Below are positions 1 through 9,647 of a stretch of DNA of 36,308 nt, one piece after another. Position numbers and translations under genes: made by a program. Position 1 is the stretch's first letter; every line of letters starts with the position of its first letter. The stretch spans positions 1-36,308 of the forward strand of contig CATJCP010000205.1 in the NCBI GenBank assembly GCA_949737515.1. Reading direction: 5' to 3'. The DNA comes from an uncultured Oscillospiraceae bacterium. Its GTDB lineage: Bacteria; Bacillota; Clostridia; Oscillospirales; Ruminococcaceae. Below the pieces are notes generated by a model that ran no database searches, had not been told where the DNA came from, and saw only the letters and a list, made by a program, of their open reading frames with translations.

Positions 1-13
1 ACCAGATGGGCTC

Positions 14-280
14 ATGTTCCACTCCGACAGGGGCTCCCAGTATACAGCTTTCCGGCAGCTTCTGGATTCCCTAAATGTGGTGCAGTCCTTTTCCAAAAAG
101 GATACCCTTTTGACAATGCTGTCTGTGTTCTCCTACATAGAAGGATACTACAATTCAAAACGTCCTCATAATTCCCTTGGTTATTTGACTCTTAATGAGA
201 TGGAAGCTTCCTACTTGGGACGGAGATGTTTTTTTCTCTCCCTAATGAAAAATTATACAAAATTGTGTCTACTTACTTGA
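14..280 (+). pseudogene. IS3-family (IS150-like) transposase OrfB C-terminal remnant, internally deleted/frameshifted and truncated by the window start
   Basis: MFHSDRGSQYTAFRQLL and YIEGYYNSKRPHNSLGYLTLNEME match the rve/DDE C-terminal signature. The usual SKKGxPxDNAV segment is readable only in another frame, and the stretch before YIEGYYN is missing. Confidence 0.8.
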
Positions 281-355
281 CTATGGTTCATCCCCTCACC
301 TTTGGGGCATTTTGTCTCAAAGGTGCTACCTCGATATTTATACTTTTCAGATGGA

Positions 356-467
356 ATGGCCGGGGTCTGCTGGGAGCCGCCTTGATAGCCAAAATAGGGT
401 GGCCCCCAGTGGACTCCGGCCATATCGCGCAGAAAAACCGCCCCATTTTCAAGGACGGTTTTCTGCG
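356..467 (+). repeat. Tandem strong hairpins (356-423 and 428-467), probable structured/dispersed intergenic repeat
   Basis: ATGGCCGGGGTCTGCTGGGAGCCGCC pairs with GGTGGCCCCCAGTGGACTCCGGCCAT (27 positions, one A-C mismatch, five G-T wobbles). CGCAGAAAAACCG pairs with CGGTTTTCTGCG (one bulged A). Confidence 0.6.
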
Positions 468-636
468 TAATGTGATAGTTTCAATCTATTTTCTTATATT
501 TTCGTCAAAAACCTTGCGTTTTTGTGTTCCTAATAAGAGTTAATCGGACTTGTGCCACCTCGTTGTTTCATTCATTGCTACTGATTTTCTCCCATTGTTT
601 CCTTTTCAAAAGGTCAGTTGTAAACTGTTATATTTT

Positions 637-2400
637 TTACATCCGTTCCGGTGGAATATCCACTTTGCTACTGTCCACAAAATAGATGGGGTTTGTCAAC
701 AATATACACCGCCTGGACGCATCATACAGTTCCACACGGACCAGATGCGTCTTCCCATCTGGAACAAAGCACAGCGTATCCCGCAGATTTTCGGTGGATA
801 CCCCTGTCAGGCGGGCGGGTTTTCCATCAACTACCCACCGCAGAAGCCAATCCTTTCCAACCCCCTTTCCTTCAAAGAAAAGACAGACCTCACCCCGCTC
901 GCTGATAACCTGGCCCATCCGGGCCCCCGCCTGTGTACCAAACCGGATCTCTCCCTTAAACCGCGCCGGATCCGCCATAAAAAGGTTCCCTGCCTTCATT
1001 GAATGAACCAGTTCGTCTTCTTCCAGCGCTTCCCCATAAATATAAGCGGCAAAGTTGTTTCCTTCCAGCCAGTTAGTATCATTTGCATGGTTGTCGCTGC
1101 ATCCATATCCAGTAATAAAAATTCCCGCCATGCCGATCCTGTCCCAAAGTTCAAGATAATCGCAAAGCTCAAAAGAATGTTTTCCCAAAGGAAACCCAAC
1201 CTCCAGCATAGCCGCTCCCCAACAACGGGCCTCTATGTATTCACGGATATATTTTTCTAAAATAATCCGTCTGTTTTCCGCACTGATTTGAACGCGCTTC
1301 CACTTATCAAAGGGATGGTTAAGGGAGAAGATACCGCCATGCCGCTCCACCCACTCGATGGCTTCCTCATGCGTAACATGGTATCCATGTGCCTGGTAGT
1401 CAATGATTGGCACGCGGGTGCTTAGGCAGAGCTTATGTCTCCCTGCGCTGCTGATTTCTGTGGCGACAAAGGGGCGGATTCCATATTCCTCTGAAAGCCG
1501 CAGCGCTTCCTGGCGCTGCCTGCTGCGCACATCATCGCCAAATAAGAGCGGACGGATGGAAAAATCGTCAAAGCAGCAGCTCAATTTGGCATCCCCGCGA
1601 ACCTGAAGGACAACAGCAAAATCGATAAAGGCATTGTCAACACCGCCAAGATCGAACCTTTCTATATCCTGCGTCAGATTCATGACCGCTTCTCTCCATT
1701 CCCCGGGGACAGCCGAAAATTCAACAACGCCTGTATCTTCATCCTCAATTCCCTGGGGGCTGCCTGCTACATAGACAAGGTGCTTTCTATGCCAGTCCGG
1801 GGGCTGCTGTGAAAGCGTAACATCTAACAGGATACGCGCATCCCCGCCCAGCTGGGATTCCGGCATAACCCATAGTCCTAAGTTCAGTTCAGAGAGCAAA
1901 GAATATGCCTGCCTTCCGGCATTGGACATAAACTCCATACGAAGGCTTTGCCATATCGGTTCACCCGATCCAACGGTACTGATACGCATACAATGCTGCC
2001 CACTGTGACAACAGTCATCTGTTAATTCTACATATGCCTGTGCAGGCTCCTCAACATCAACCCGCACAAAACCGGTATAGGCTGCCGCATGTTCTTGGAG
2101 GGCTTTAAAGGAGGCGTTCCGATCTTCCCGTGTCTGCACAACCCCCATTTCCCTGGCATGATGCAGAAGGCGTACAGCTTTTTCCTGAGATTTGTCCTTG
2201 GCGTCAGGGAGGAACAGACCCCCTCCTTCAAAATCGAAATTCTCTACCGCATTGGCCCGGCGGCCCATACGGGAATCATGGTCAGTAAACCAAATAGCGT
2301 CCATTCCCAGCCGTTTGGCCTGGTACATATGCCCTTTCATGCTTGCCTTTCCCTCATAGCAGGAGTGCATGTGCATATGCATTGCATAATAGCGGCCCAT
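637..2400 (-). CDS. CehA/McbA-like PHP-domain metallohydrolase with an inserted beta-sandwich-like domain
   Basis: Starts MGRYYAMHMHMHSCYEGKASMKG; PHP ligand motifs HxHxH, FTDHD, SLNHPFDKW and GCSDNH are present. Start at 2400 preferred over the 2445 ORF start (GGGGCG upstream). Confidence 0.75.
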   Translation of the reverse strand: MGRYYAMHMHMHSCYEGKASMKGHMYQAKRLGMDAIWFTDHDSRMGRRANAVENFDFEGGGLFLPDAKDKSQEKAVRLLHHAREMGVVQTREDRNASFKALQEHAAAYTGFVRVDVEEPAQAYVELTDDCCHSGQHCMRISTVGSGEPIWQSLRMEFMSNAGRQAYSLLSELNLGLWVMPESQLGGDARILLDVTLSQQPPDWHRKHLVYVAGSPQGIEDEDTGVVEFSAVPGEWREAVMNLTQDIERFDLGGVDNAFIDFAVVLQVRGDAKLSCCFDDFSIRPLLFGDDVRSRQRQEALRLSEEYGIRPFVATEISSAGRHKLCLSTRVPIIDYQAHGYHVTHEEAIEWVERHGGIFSLNHPFDKWKRVQISAENRRIILEKYIREYIEARCWGAAMLEVGFPLGKHSFELCDYLELWDRIGMAGIFITGYGCSDNHANDTNWLEGNNFAAYIYGEALEEDELVHSMKAGNLFMADPARFKGEIRFGTQAGARMGQVISERGEVCLFFEGKGVGKDWLLRWVVDGKPARLTGVSTENLRDTLCFVPDGKTHLVRVELYDASRRCILLTNPIYFVDSSKVDIPPERM

Positions 2401-2469
2401 AATTAAAAAACGCCCCTTTCGCTGCCTATGTTTTGTTAAACCCATTATACTATATCATGGAAAAGGGTA

Positions 2470-4026
2470 CTATTTCAATTTTAGTATATATAATCTCATA
2501 CTGTGCTTTTGCATTTTAATATCAAGCTTCAGATTTCCTTCATTTGTATTCATTGTGTACGATATATCCGGGGTCAGTTCTCCAACTTTTTTCAGGCTGG
2601 TTAGGTCAGCTTCTTCTATTGTACTGGGGCTTCCCTGCTGCTGCCATGCCCGATAGGTGTTGTGGCGCTCATGATCCAGGATATAACCTGTAATTTCAAC
2701 CAAATGGTTCTCAGGCAGGTGACTGATTTCAACCTCCTGGCTTTCTTCTCCCTCTGGCTCATCATCCAATTCATCGAAATGGTAGATAATAAATGCTATC
2801 TGTTTTTCCCCTGTCCGGGTTGCCAGTATGTTGGCGTTGCTTCCGGGCTTTGGCCCTGATACCGCCAAGCGTTCTTCCCCAAGCAGCGACATCATTTCAA
2901 ATCCTGTCTGAATGGGTTTTGGCAGATTCCCCGCCGTTACCAGTTCGCGCATCCCTTGGAAAAGCCTGTCCTCCGCCGCTTCTCCCGCAAATCCCCAGTA
3001 CAGAAGCATGGAGATTGGAAATTGAAAAGCGTCTTTCGCCGCATAAAGGCAATGTACCAGCTTTACAAGGAACAGCGGTGAAAATTCGCTGTTGCGAAAC
3101 TCCAGACACGGGTAATCATAAACCTTTCTATGCCAGTTGGAGCATACGCCCCATTCGTTTAAGTGGAATTCCACATCTTTAAGTCCAGGGTATTTGGATA
3201 TCAGCCGCCGCTGGATTGACAAGATATCCTGTAAAAACCGAAGTATCGTGGGCTTTACCAAGGGATATTCCGCAGCATAGACCCCCTGGGTGCCATAGAT
3301 ATGATAGGAGATAAAATCCACTCGCGTACCTTTTTTCCCTGTCACAAAATTAGTGCCTTCTGCAACATGGCGGAGAAAATCCCTCAAAAAATACATACTG
3401 TAACAGCCTGGGCCTCCAACGCGAAGCTTATCGTCAACCGATGTAACAACATCCACAAAAACATCGTACATCCTGAAAAATGTTGGCAAATCTTCCACTG
3501 ACCAGCCATCGGGTTCGTTCCACACCTCAAAATACCATGTCCGTATTTCATCCAGACCAAAGGTATCCAGTAAATTCTGCGTAAACGCCCGAAGCAGCTC
3601 CCGCCATTTATTCCAATCAGCAGGCCCCCTTAAATTGACTTTCAACCCTTCTTCCAGTTCCTTTACCTGGTTATCGCTGGTATAACAGATTTTTTCAGGG
3701 ATAAAGTCGTATTCGACAATCGGCTTTATCCCTCTTTTGACATATTCGGCAAAACATTTATTAATCGTGTTAAAATTATATATGGGTTTTCCGTCTTCAT
3801 CCTCTGTATATACCTGCCCGCCCAACTGCGCGTTCCACTTGAAAATATCGCTGAAAGTATAATGGCAGCGCAGGTATCGGCAGGTCTTCTTTTGCTCCAT
3901 CCTGTCAAGCAGGGATTGTCCCTCGGGCCTCAATGTCTCCCAAAACAGCAAATCCGAACCGGCCGCTTCCCAAAACCTTGTATTGGGGCCGGCAACCTTC
4001 CATGGGTCTATCACAAATCGCTTCAT
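2470..4026 (-). CDS. Glycoside hydrolase family 39 protein (beta-xylosidase-like)
   Basis: HYTFSDIFKW, WYFEVWNEPDGW (acid/base Glu region) and EFHLNEWG (nucleophile Glu region) are typical of GH39. Confidence 0.82.
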   Translation of the reverse strand: MKRFVIDPWKVAGPNTRFWEAAGSDLLFWETLRPEGQSLLDRMEQKKTCRYLRCHYTFSDIFKWNAQLGGQVYTEDEDGKPIYNFNTINKCFAEYVKRGIKPIVEYDFIPEKICYTSDNQVKELEEGLKVNLRGPADWNKWRELLRAFTQNLLDTFGLDEIRTWYFEVWNEPDGWSVEDLPTFFRMYDVFVDVVTSVDDKLRVGGPGCYSMYFLRDFLRHVAEGTNFVTGKKGTRVDFISYHIYGTQGVYAAEYPLVKPTILRFLQDILSIQRRLISKYPGLKDVEFHLNEWGVCSNWHRKVYDYPCLEFRNSEFSPLFLVKLVHCLYAAKDAFQFPISMLLYWGFAGEAAEDRLFQGMRELVTAGNLPKPIQTGFEMMSLLGEERLAVSGPKPGSNANILATRTGEKQIAFIIYHFDELDDEPEGEESQEVEISHLPENHLVEITGYILDHERHNTYRAWQQQGSPSTIEEADLTSLKKVGELTPDISYTMNTNEGNLKLDIKMQKHSMRLYILKLK

Positions 4027-4127
4027 ACTCTTCGCCCTTTCATCTTAACGTGAGTTCGATCAAGCAAATTGGCGGGAGAAACCTCAGACGAGTACAACCT
4101 GGGGCGGATTAAAAAGGTTTGGAGAGT

Positions 4128-4176
4128 CCAGAGAACCTTTCCTAAAAAGGTTCTCTGGTCGCGCTCGCAAGCGCGA
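4128..4176. repeat. Two adjacent inverted repeats in the intergenic region
   Basis: CCAGAGAACCTTT-CCTAA-AAAGGTTCTCTGG (13-bp perfect stem), then TCGCGCT-CGCA-AGCGCGA (7-bp stem). Confidence 0.7.
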
Positions 4177-4351
4177 AATACCCCAGCTTGCTTTAAAGGA
4201 AGCATAAAGCTTACCTAAGAACAGATAACTAACCATTCCGTCAGTATTTTAAATAAAATCCCGCCTTTGAATTGTTTAGTGGGTGGGAAAAGATTTGGAA
4301 TGGAATTAGTTCAGAGGGGGCAGCCCCATATAGGCGGGATTCTTCCTCTGT

Positions 4352-4426
4352 GTCAAACTCCGCAGAGTTTGACGAAGCTGGAGGTTTTCTCTTGCAGCCA
4401 TCCAGCAAACCAACGGTTTGCGGATG
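4352..4426. repeat. Two further intergenic inverted repeats
   Basis: GTCAAACTC-CGCA-GAGTTTGAC (9-bp perfect stem); CATCC(A)GCAAACC-AAC-GGTTTGCGGATG. Confidence 0.65.
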
Positions 4427-4558
4427 ATGGCGTGCCTAAAACCGAAAAACATAAAAATCCATCGAACTAACGTCATCTTAATATTTCAGTTTAGTTAAGC
4501 ATAACAGACTATACAGCTATTTTTTTCGGTAAAAACAGGGCGCTTTCCAGCAGATACG

Positions 4559-6883
4559 TCATGTTCCTGATTGCTTTTTTCCATGCAGGGAATCATAATA
4601 CTGCTTTGGGGTGCATCCATAGCGGCGCTTAAAAACTTTGATAAAGTAACTGACGTTTTGATAGCCGAGTTCAGCAGCCAAATCAGTGATTTTAACCCCT
4701 TCCCGGTGCATTTCCTCCTCGGCGCGCCGCAATTTTACCTCCATAACAAAATCCTTAAAATTTGTATTTAGCTGCTCGCTGAATACGGTGCTTAAATAAT
4801 TTGGATTTTTGTGAAAGACTTCCGCTACCTGAACCAAACTCAGATCATCGCTCTCGCCCGCATATATCTTTTCTACAATGTAATCGCATATTTTCCCAAG
4901 CCCATCCGAAACCTTTCGGGATTGATTTTCACGCTGAAGCAGCAGCAGGCGTTCGCACAGGGAGAGGACAAATTGGCGCGCCCGTTCAATACTGTTAAGC
5001 TGTTCAAATTTCTGGTTGAGGGAAAAGTCGAATACATCCTGAGAATGGATGTTCATTTTGCTCATGCGACGGTGCAGAATACGCAGGATTTCAAACAACC
5101 CATTGTTGACCGCCTGATAGGAAAGCTGGCTGCCTGTCAAAAAGGCAAAGATACGTTCTATATCGCGCTGAACATCCGACAGGCTGGATTGATTGAGGTG
5201 GCCCTCCAACGCTTCGATCAGCGTGTACGGAAGCTGCGCCTTATTCTGCTCATAGCGTTCCACTGCATCAGCCTCAAATATTTTTATATCTGGATAAATA
5301 AAAACATAACGTCCGCCGGCCTGGGATATTTGGTAGGAGTGGTGCAGCTCGCCAATATCCTGCGCGCATGTGCCGATTGCCGCCGCGACAGATTCCCCCA
5401 GTTCATTGCAGATATCTTCCGCCAAAGCATACACGGATTCATATTGTTCTGCATTGACAAGCATATAGAGGTTTTCGTCCATCATGCTTACAGTCAATGC
5501 GCAACATTCGGATGAATGTTTGACATTCTCCGCCCGGCATACATCCTGTTCACGGAATGGGATTTCAGATGGATCCAGCGTTTCCCGGTTCTTCCGGGTA
5601 AAACAGATACACCAATAATGCCGCCAGGGAAGGGTAATTCCCCGCTCATCTAAGGACGCCTTAATCTCCTCATGGGGCCGGTGGCTGCGCAGTATCTCTG
5701 AAAGCAGGTTATTGCGCACTACAGCCTCATCCTCAGAAATGCGGGTTTCCAGCCGGGTAATGTACTTCTCCATACCGGAAAAGGTTTCGCCGAGAAGCTC
5801 TTCGTCTTTTTTACGTTTTGGCAGACGGACTTCCGCAGGCGGGTTCAGCAGCCATTCGTTTATTTCCTGGCTTTTGCGAACCAGGGAGCGCAGCGGGTGG
5901 GTAAGCTTCCTAACCCAAAGCAGCACAAAAAGCAGCGGTATGGCAACAGCAGCCAACCCAATGAGCAACGTCAATTGTTTCAGTTCGCGAATCTGTGCGC
6001 CATAGACCTGCATGGGAACAACACACAGGAACTTGAACCCATTGACCCGGGAGGTTTCAAAGAACAGGCAGTACTTTTGCCCGTCCTCGTCATACACCAG
6101 GTATCCTGAATCCCTGCCCATCAAATCGGGCAGGGAAATCCCGCTCAGGAAAGAAGACGTTTTCTGCTGCGCCGGAACAGGGGCTATGATGCAGCCATTT
6201 TCATCAAGGACATAAAGATCTCCGAACAGCGGTTCAGACATATGTTTTGCCTGGTCGTACAGCACATCGGCCTGTATGTTGAGGGAAATACAGCCGCGGA
6301 CATATTTTCCACTGGTTCCCAGGGGGTAATTGCGGGAATAGCTGATAATATTTTTCTCCACCGGCTTCCCCTCCTCTGTACTGCGTATTTGGAGAAGCTG
6401 GAACTTGCCGTCTGCCGGCAAATCCCCCTCGACCAGCCAGCCAATATCCCCTATCCGCGGATTTTTAGAATCGAGAAAATAGGAACCCCCGCTGCTGACG
6501 ACAAGCCGGTTGTCCAGATAATAGATATAAGCGCTGTCCAGGATGCCGCTTGAAAGGATTTGCCGGCACAGCTTGTTATAAACCCTGTCAACATAGATGT
6601 AATTCTCCGCCAGGGGATACCGGAACAGCCGGGTAATATCCATATCCCCAGACAGCTGATGGACGATCAGGTCATCCACTGTGCGCAGGACATAGCGGTC
6701 AACGTTGTCCCTGAACTGTTCCAGGATAATGGTGCTTTTCTGTTCCATTTCAGAGAGATATTTGTCAGCAAAAATATGTGTGTACAGTCCTGAGACAGTG
6801 ACAACCGCCGCACAGATGGAGATGGAATAGGAGAGAATCAGCCTAAATAGGAGGGAATTGAATAAGGTGCGTATTTTGGACAT
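4559..6883 (-). CDS. AraC-family transcriptional regulator with N-terminal membrane-anchored extracytoplasmic sensor domain (YesN/YtdP-like)
   Basis: N-terminal and mid TM segments (LFRLILSYSISICAAVVTVSG; LTLLIGLAAVAIPLLFVLLW) followed by HAMP-like sequence. C-terminal HTH: VAEVFHKNPNYLSTVFSEQLNTNFKDFVMEVKLRRAEE...LGYQNVSYFIKVFKRRYGCTPKQYY. Confidence 0.9.
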   Translation of the reverse strand: MSKIRTLFNSLLFRLILSYSISICAAVVTVSGLYTHIFADKYLSEMEQKSTIILEQFRDNVDRYVLRTVDDLIVHQLSGDMDITRLFRYPLAENYIYVDRVYNKLCRQILSSGILDSAYIYYLDNRLVVSSGGSYFLDSKNPRIGDIGWLVEGDLPADGKFQLLQIRSTEEGKPVEKNIISYSRNYPLGTSGKYVRGCISLNIQADVLYDQAKHMSEPLFGDLYVLDENGCIIAPVPAQQKTSSFLSGISLPDLMGRDSGYLVYDEDGQKYCLFFETSRVNGFKFLCVVPMQVYGAQIRELKQLTLLIGLAAVAIPLLFVLLWVRKLTHPLRSLVRKSQEINEWLLNPPAEVRLPKRKKDEELLGETFSGMEKYITRLETRISEDEAVVRNNLLSEILRSHRPHEEIKASLDERGITLPWRHYWCICFTRKNRETLDPSEIPFREQDVCRAENVKHSSECCALTVSMMDENLYMLVNAEQYESVYALAEDICNELGESVAAAIGTCAQDIGELHHSYQISQAGGRYVFIYPDIKIFEADAVERYEQNKAQLPYTLIEALEGHLNQSSLSDVQRDIERIFAFLTGSQLSYQAVNNGLFEILRILHRRMSKMNIHSQDVFDFSLNQKFEQLNSIERARQFVLSLCERLLLLQRENQSRKVSDGLGKICDYIVEKIYAGESDDLSLVQVAEVFHKNPNYLSTVFSEQLNTNFKDFVMEVKLRRAEEEMHREGVKITDLAAELGYQNVSYFIKVFKRRYGCTPKQYYDSLHGKKQSGT

Positions 6884-6923
6884 GACGCATCTCCTTTCGC
6901 AGCATCTTCCATATTAAGGATAA

Positions 6924-6969
6924 TACGCCGTTTCCAGGTGCGCATCGCCGCACACCTGGAAACGGCGTA
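6924..6969 (-). other. Strong stem-loop 3' of the solute-binding-protein gene (mRNA-stabilising hairpin or attenuating terminator)
   Basis: TACGCCGTTTCCAGGTG / CACCTGGAAACGGCGTA, 17-bp perfect stem. Only a weak T-tract follows on the minus strand. Confidence 0.75.
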
Positions 6970-7003
6970 GGGAAAGTTTAGGAAACAGGACTATCCTGTA
7001 TCG

Positions 7004-8689
7004 TTACGAGAGAGTAGATTGAATCCAGTCGTTGGCTTCAGCAGTAAGTATCTCGCCGCCATCCTTCATCCAGTTTTCCACAAAGGTGTCAAAATACTCG
7101 ACAGGCTTCGCCCCGGTGATGATCTGGATATAGACTTCTTTCTGCATCTTATCCAATTCATCCCAATATTTGCTCTTGGAGGGCAGGGAAACCAGCAGGG
7201 CGTCAGAATAATTCTTAGAATATGTCGCGTACTGTTCCGCGTATTCATAATACGCTGGCCGCCACCTCTGCCCAAACTTAAATATGCCGCCAAAGGCGAT
7301 AAACGGGTTTCCAAAGCCAAATTCCTCAGATGAGGTTCCGTCTGGTATCAAGGATGTCTTTTCACCATTTTCCAGCTTGTAGTGCTTGCCCTCAATGCCA
7401 TAGAAGGCTTTCATATAGTTATCATAATCACAGTTGAGCGTTTCAACAATTTGCAGGATTTTTCCCAGCTTATCCGGTTCCTCCTCCAGCTTTTTGGAAA
7501 AGCAGAGGTTGCCGCCAGTGACAACGCCCCAGCGGATGCTGCCACATTTTCCATCCGGTCCAATGGGCGCCTGGCCAACGACAATTTCAGCACCGTCGTT
7601 TTCATGGGCTGCCTGGAAAGCAGCATACATTTTTCCTCCCTTTTCGCCCCCAGCCGGCGGCGGGGCGTTGACATAAAATGGGCCGTTGTTGGTATATCCG
7701 ATAATGCCTTCAATGAAATCATGGGAAATCGACCAGTGGCCGCCGCGGTTTTCTCCTGTAATGAATTCCGGGTTGAGCAGCCCTTCGGTATACCATCGGT
7801 TGAGCAGGGCCAGGGCGTCCTTCATTTCGGGCTGTACCGCACCGTAAGCAATCCCGCCGTCCTCTGTTCTCGACCAGTACCAGGGAATATAACCAAACGC
7901 TCCGTAAATAGAAGCAAAGGGCTCGGAGACGCGGCCAGAGGAGAGGGCGTAAGTATCTTTTTTGCCGTTTCCGTCCGGGTCTTCGTTGACAAACTTTTGA
8001 AATGCCACTTCAAACTCATCAAGCGTCTTGGGAACCGTTTCAATCCCTACCTTCTTCAACCAGTCGGCGCGCCAGATGCTTGTATAAACATATCTTCCGT
8101 TTTCGTTAAAATCTGGTATGCCATAGTTCTTCCCCTCAATTGCAGTGACAGTCCAAGCGTCAATTCCTTCATCCCTGCTTACATCCTCAACGTTTTTATA
8201 AATTTTCGGTGCAAGATGGTTCAGCAGTTCCTTGGGCAGTTCAATGACCATATCCTGGTCATAGTAACCCCGCAGGGTGTCCGGCCCGTCTGTCTTTACG
8301 ATGTCGGGGAACTCGTTGGCGGCAATGCGCACATTGAGCAGCTCGTTCCACTTTGAGCGTTCAATATACCACATGTTGAACTTGACGTTAAATTTTTCTT
8401 CCCAGTAGAGCTTCATCTCCGCATCATCCGGCATAGGGGCATTGGAATGTGATCCAAGCCATTCTATGGTATAGGTCTTGCCCTCCTGGGGTTCATACTT
8501 CGCAAACTCATTTTCCGGTTCCGGGGTACCGGAAGCAGGCTCAGTGCTTGAGGATTGGGAAGACGAAGACGGGGTGGAAGAGGACTGCTGGGAACTTTGC
8601 GAACAGCCTGCGGCAAGGCCAGCAAGCATACCGGAAACGAGAAGGAGCGCCAGCGTCCTTTTTCCTGTGCCGTGGTTAGCTCTAAACAT
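7004..8689 (-). CDS. Extracellular solute-binding lipoprotein, oligosaccharide ABC transporter (LplA-like)
   Basis: Lipobox-like LLVSGMLAGLAAGCSQSS, Ser-rich linker, then a long solute-binding-protein body (TLRGYYDQDMVIEL, YTSIWRADWLKKVG). Confidence 0.9.
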   Translation of the reverse strand: MFRANHGTGKRTLALLLVSGMLAGLAAGCSQSSQQSSSTPSSSSQSSSTEPASGTPEPENEFAKYEPQEGKTYTIEWLGSHSNAPMPDDAEMKLYWEEKFNVKFNMWYIERSKWNELLNVRIAANEFPDIVKTDGPDTLRGYYDQDMVIELPKELLNHLAPKIYKNVEDVSRDEGIDAWTVTAIEGKNYGIPDFNENGRYVYTSIWRADWLKKVGIETVPKTLDEFEVAFQKFVNEDPDGNGKKDTYALSSGRVSEPFASIYGAFGYIPWYWSRTEDGGIAYGAVQPEMKDALALLNRWYTEGLLNPEFITGENRGGHWSISHDFIEGIIGYTNNGPFYVNAPPPAGGEKGGKMYAAFQAAHENDGAEIVVGQAPIGPDGKCGSIRWGVVTGGNLCFSKKLEEEPDKLGKILQIVETLNCDYDNYMKAFYGIEGKHYKLENGEKTSLIPDGTSSEEFGFGNPFIAFGGIFKFGQRWRPAYYEYAEQYATYSKNYSDALLVSLPSKSKYWDELDKMQKEVYIQIITGAKPVEYFDTFVENWMKDGGEILTAEANDWIQSTLS

Positions 8690-8738
8690 CTTTCATGCCT
8701 CCTGTTTTTGGATTTATTACATTAAAAGCGAATAACCT

Positions 8739-9647
8739 TTACCCTTTGAGGGAACCCATCATAATGCCCTTGACAAAATATTTCTGGATAAAGGGATAGA
8801 CCATCAGAATGGGAGCGGTAGCTACAATGATCGTTGCGTATTTGACAACCTCCTGGGAAACCTGCTGCTCGGCAGAAACCGCCCCTGTCATCTCCACTGA
8901 ACTTTCAAAGATGATACGGCGCAGCACAATTTGCAGCACAAAGCGGTTTGGGTCGCGCATATAAAGCAGGCAGTCAAACCAGGAGTTCCAGTGCTGGACA
9001 ATCATCCAAAGGGAAATCGTGGCGATAATCGGCGTTGAAACTGGCAGTATGATATTGAAAAGCGTGCCGATAGCGCTGCATCCGTCAATTTCCGCTGCCT
9101 CATCCAGTTCCTCCGGGATGCTCATGAAAAAGTTGCGGATAATGACCACATTGAAAGCCTTCATCGCCGAAGGGAGCACCATGCTCCATATGGTATCGAA
9201 CAGGCCGAGATTTTTAATCAGAATGTATTCGGGAACCAGCCCGCCGCTGGCGAACATAGTCAGGATGAGCATAAAGGTGAGTACATTGCGCCCCGGCAGA
9301 TTCTTTTTTGAGAGGGGATAAGCATACCCAATTGAAACAGCCAGCCCGATGGCGGTGCCAAGCAAAGTACGAACAATGGTATTCAGATATCCTGTCCAGA
9401 TGAACGAGGATTTCAATACAAAGCTGTAACCCACCAGCGACCACTTTTTTGGCAAAACACTCATCCCGCTCAGGTTGACCGTATCTGGCGAGGAAAACGA
9501 ACGCCCAAGTACGAACAGCAGCGGGTAAAGCATAGAAAATGAGACGATAAGGGTGCATATCACAATCACGCCGTCAAATACACGCTCTGTACGGGAGACA
9601 GGCGGGCCGCTGTGCCGGCGCTTATGAAATACGGAATCCATTACCAC
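8739..9647 (-). CDS. Carbohydrate ABC transporter permease (LplC/YtcP-like)
   Basis: EELDEAAEIDGCSAIGTLFNIILPVSTPIIATI (EAA loop) and C-terminal FIQKYFVKGIMMGSLKG. Overlaps the upstream permease by 7 bp. Confidence 0.93.
   Translation of the reverse strand: MVMDSVFHKRRHSGPPVSRTERVFDGVIVICTLIVSFSMLYPLLFVLGRSFSSPDTVNLSGMSVLPKKWSLVGYSFVLKSSFIWTGYLNTIVRTLLGTAIGLAVSIGYAYPLSKKNLPGRNVLTFMLILTMFASGGLVPEYILIKNLGLFDTIWSMVLPSAMKAFNVVIIRNFFMSIPEELDEAAEIDGCSAIGTLFNIILPVSTPIIATISLWMIVQHWNSWFDCLLYMRDPNRFVLQIVLRRIIFESSVEMTGAVSAEQQVSQEVVKYATIIVATAPILMVYPFIQKYFVKGIMMGSLKG

Noticed and set aside
226-1006. Several plus-strand ORFs of 84-150 aa
   Set aside because: They cover hairpin repeats or lie antisense to the PHP gene, with no domain evidence.
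4811-5515. 234-aa plus-strand ORF
   Set aside because: Antisense shadow of the AraC/sensor gene.
7382-8356. 324-aa plus-strand ORF
   Set aside because: Antisense shadow of the LplA-like lipoprotein gene, with no family features.
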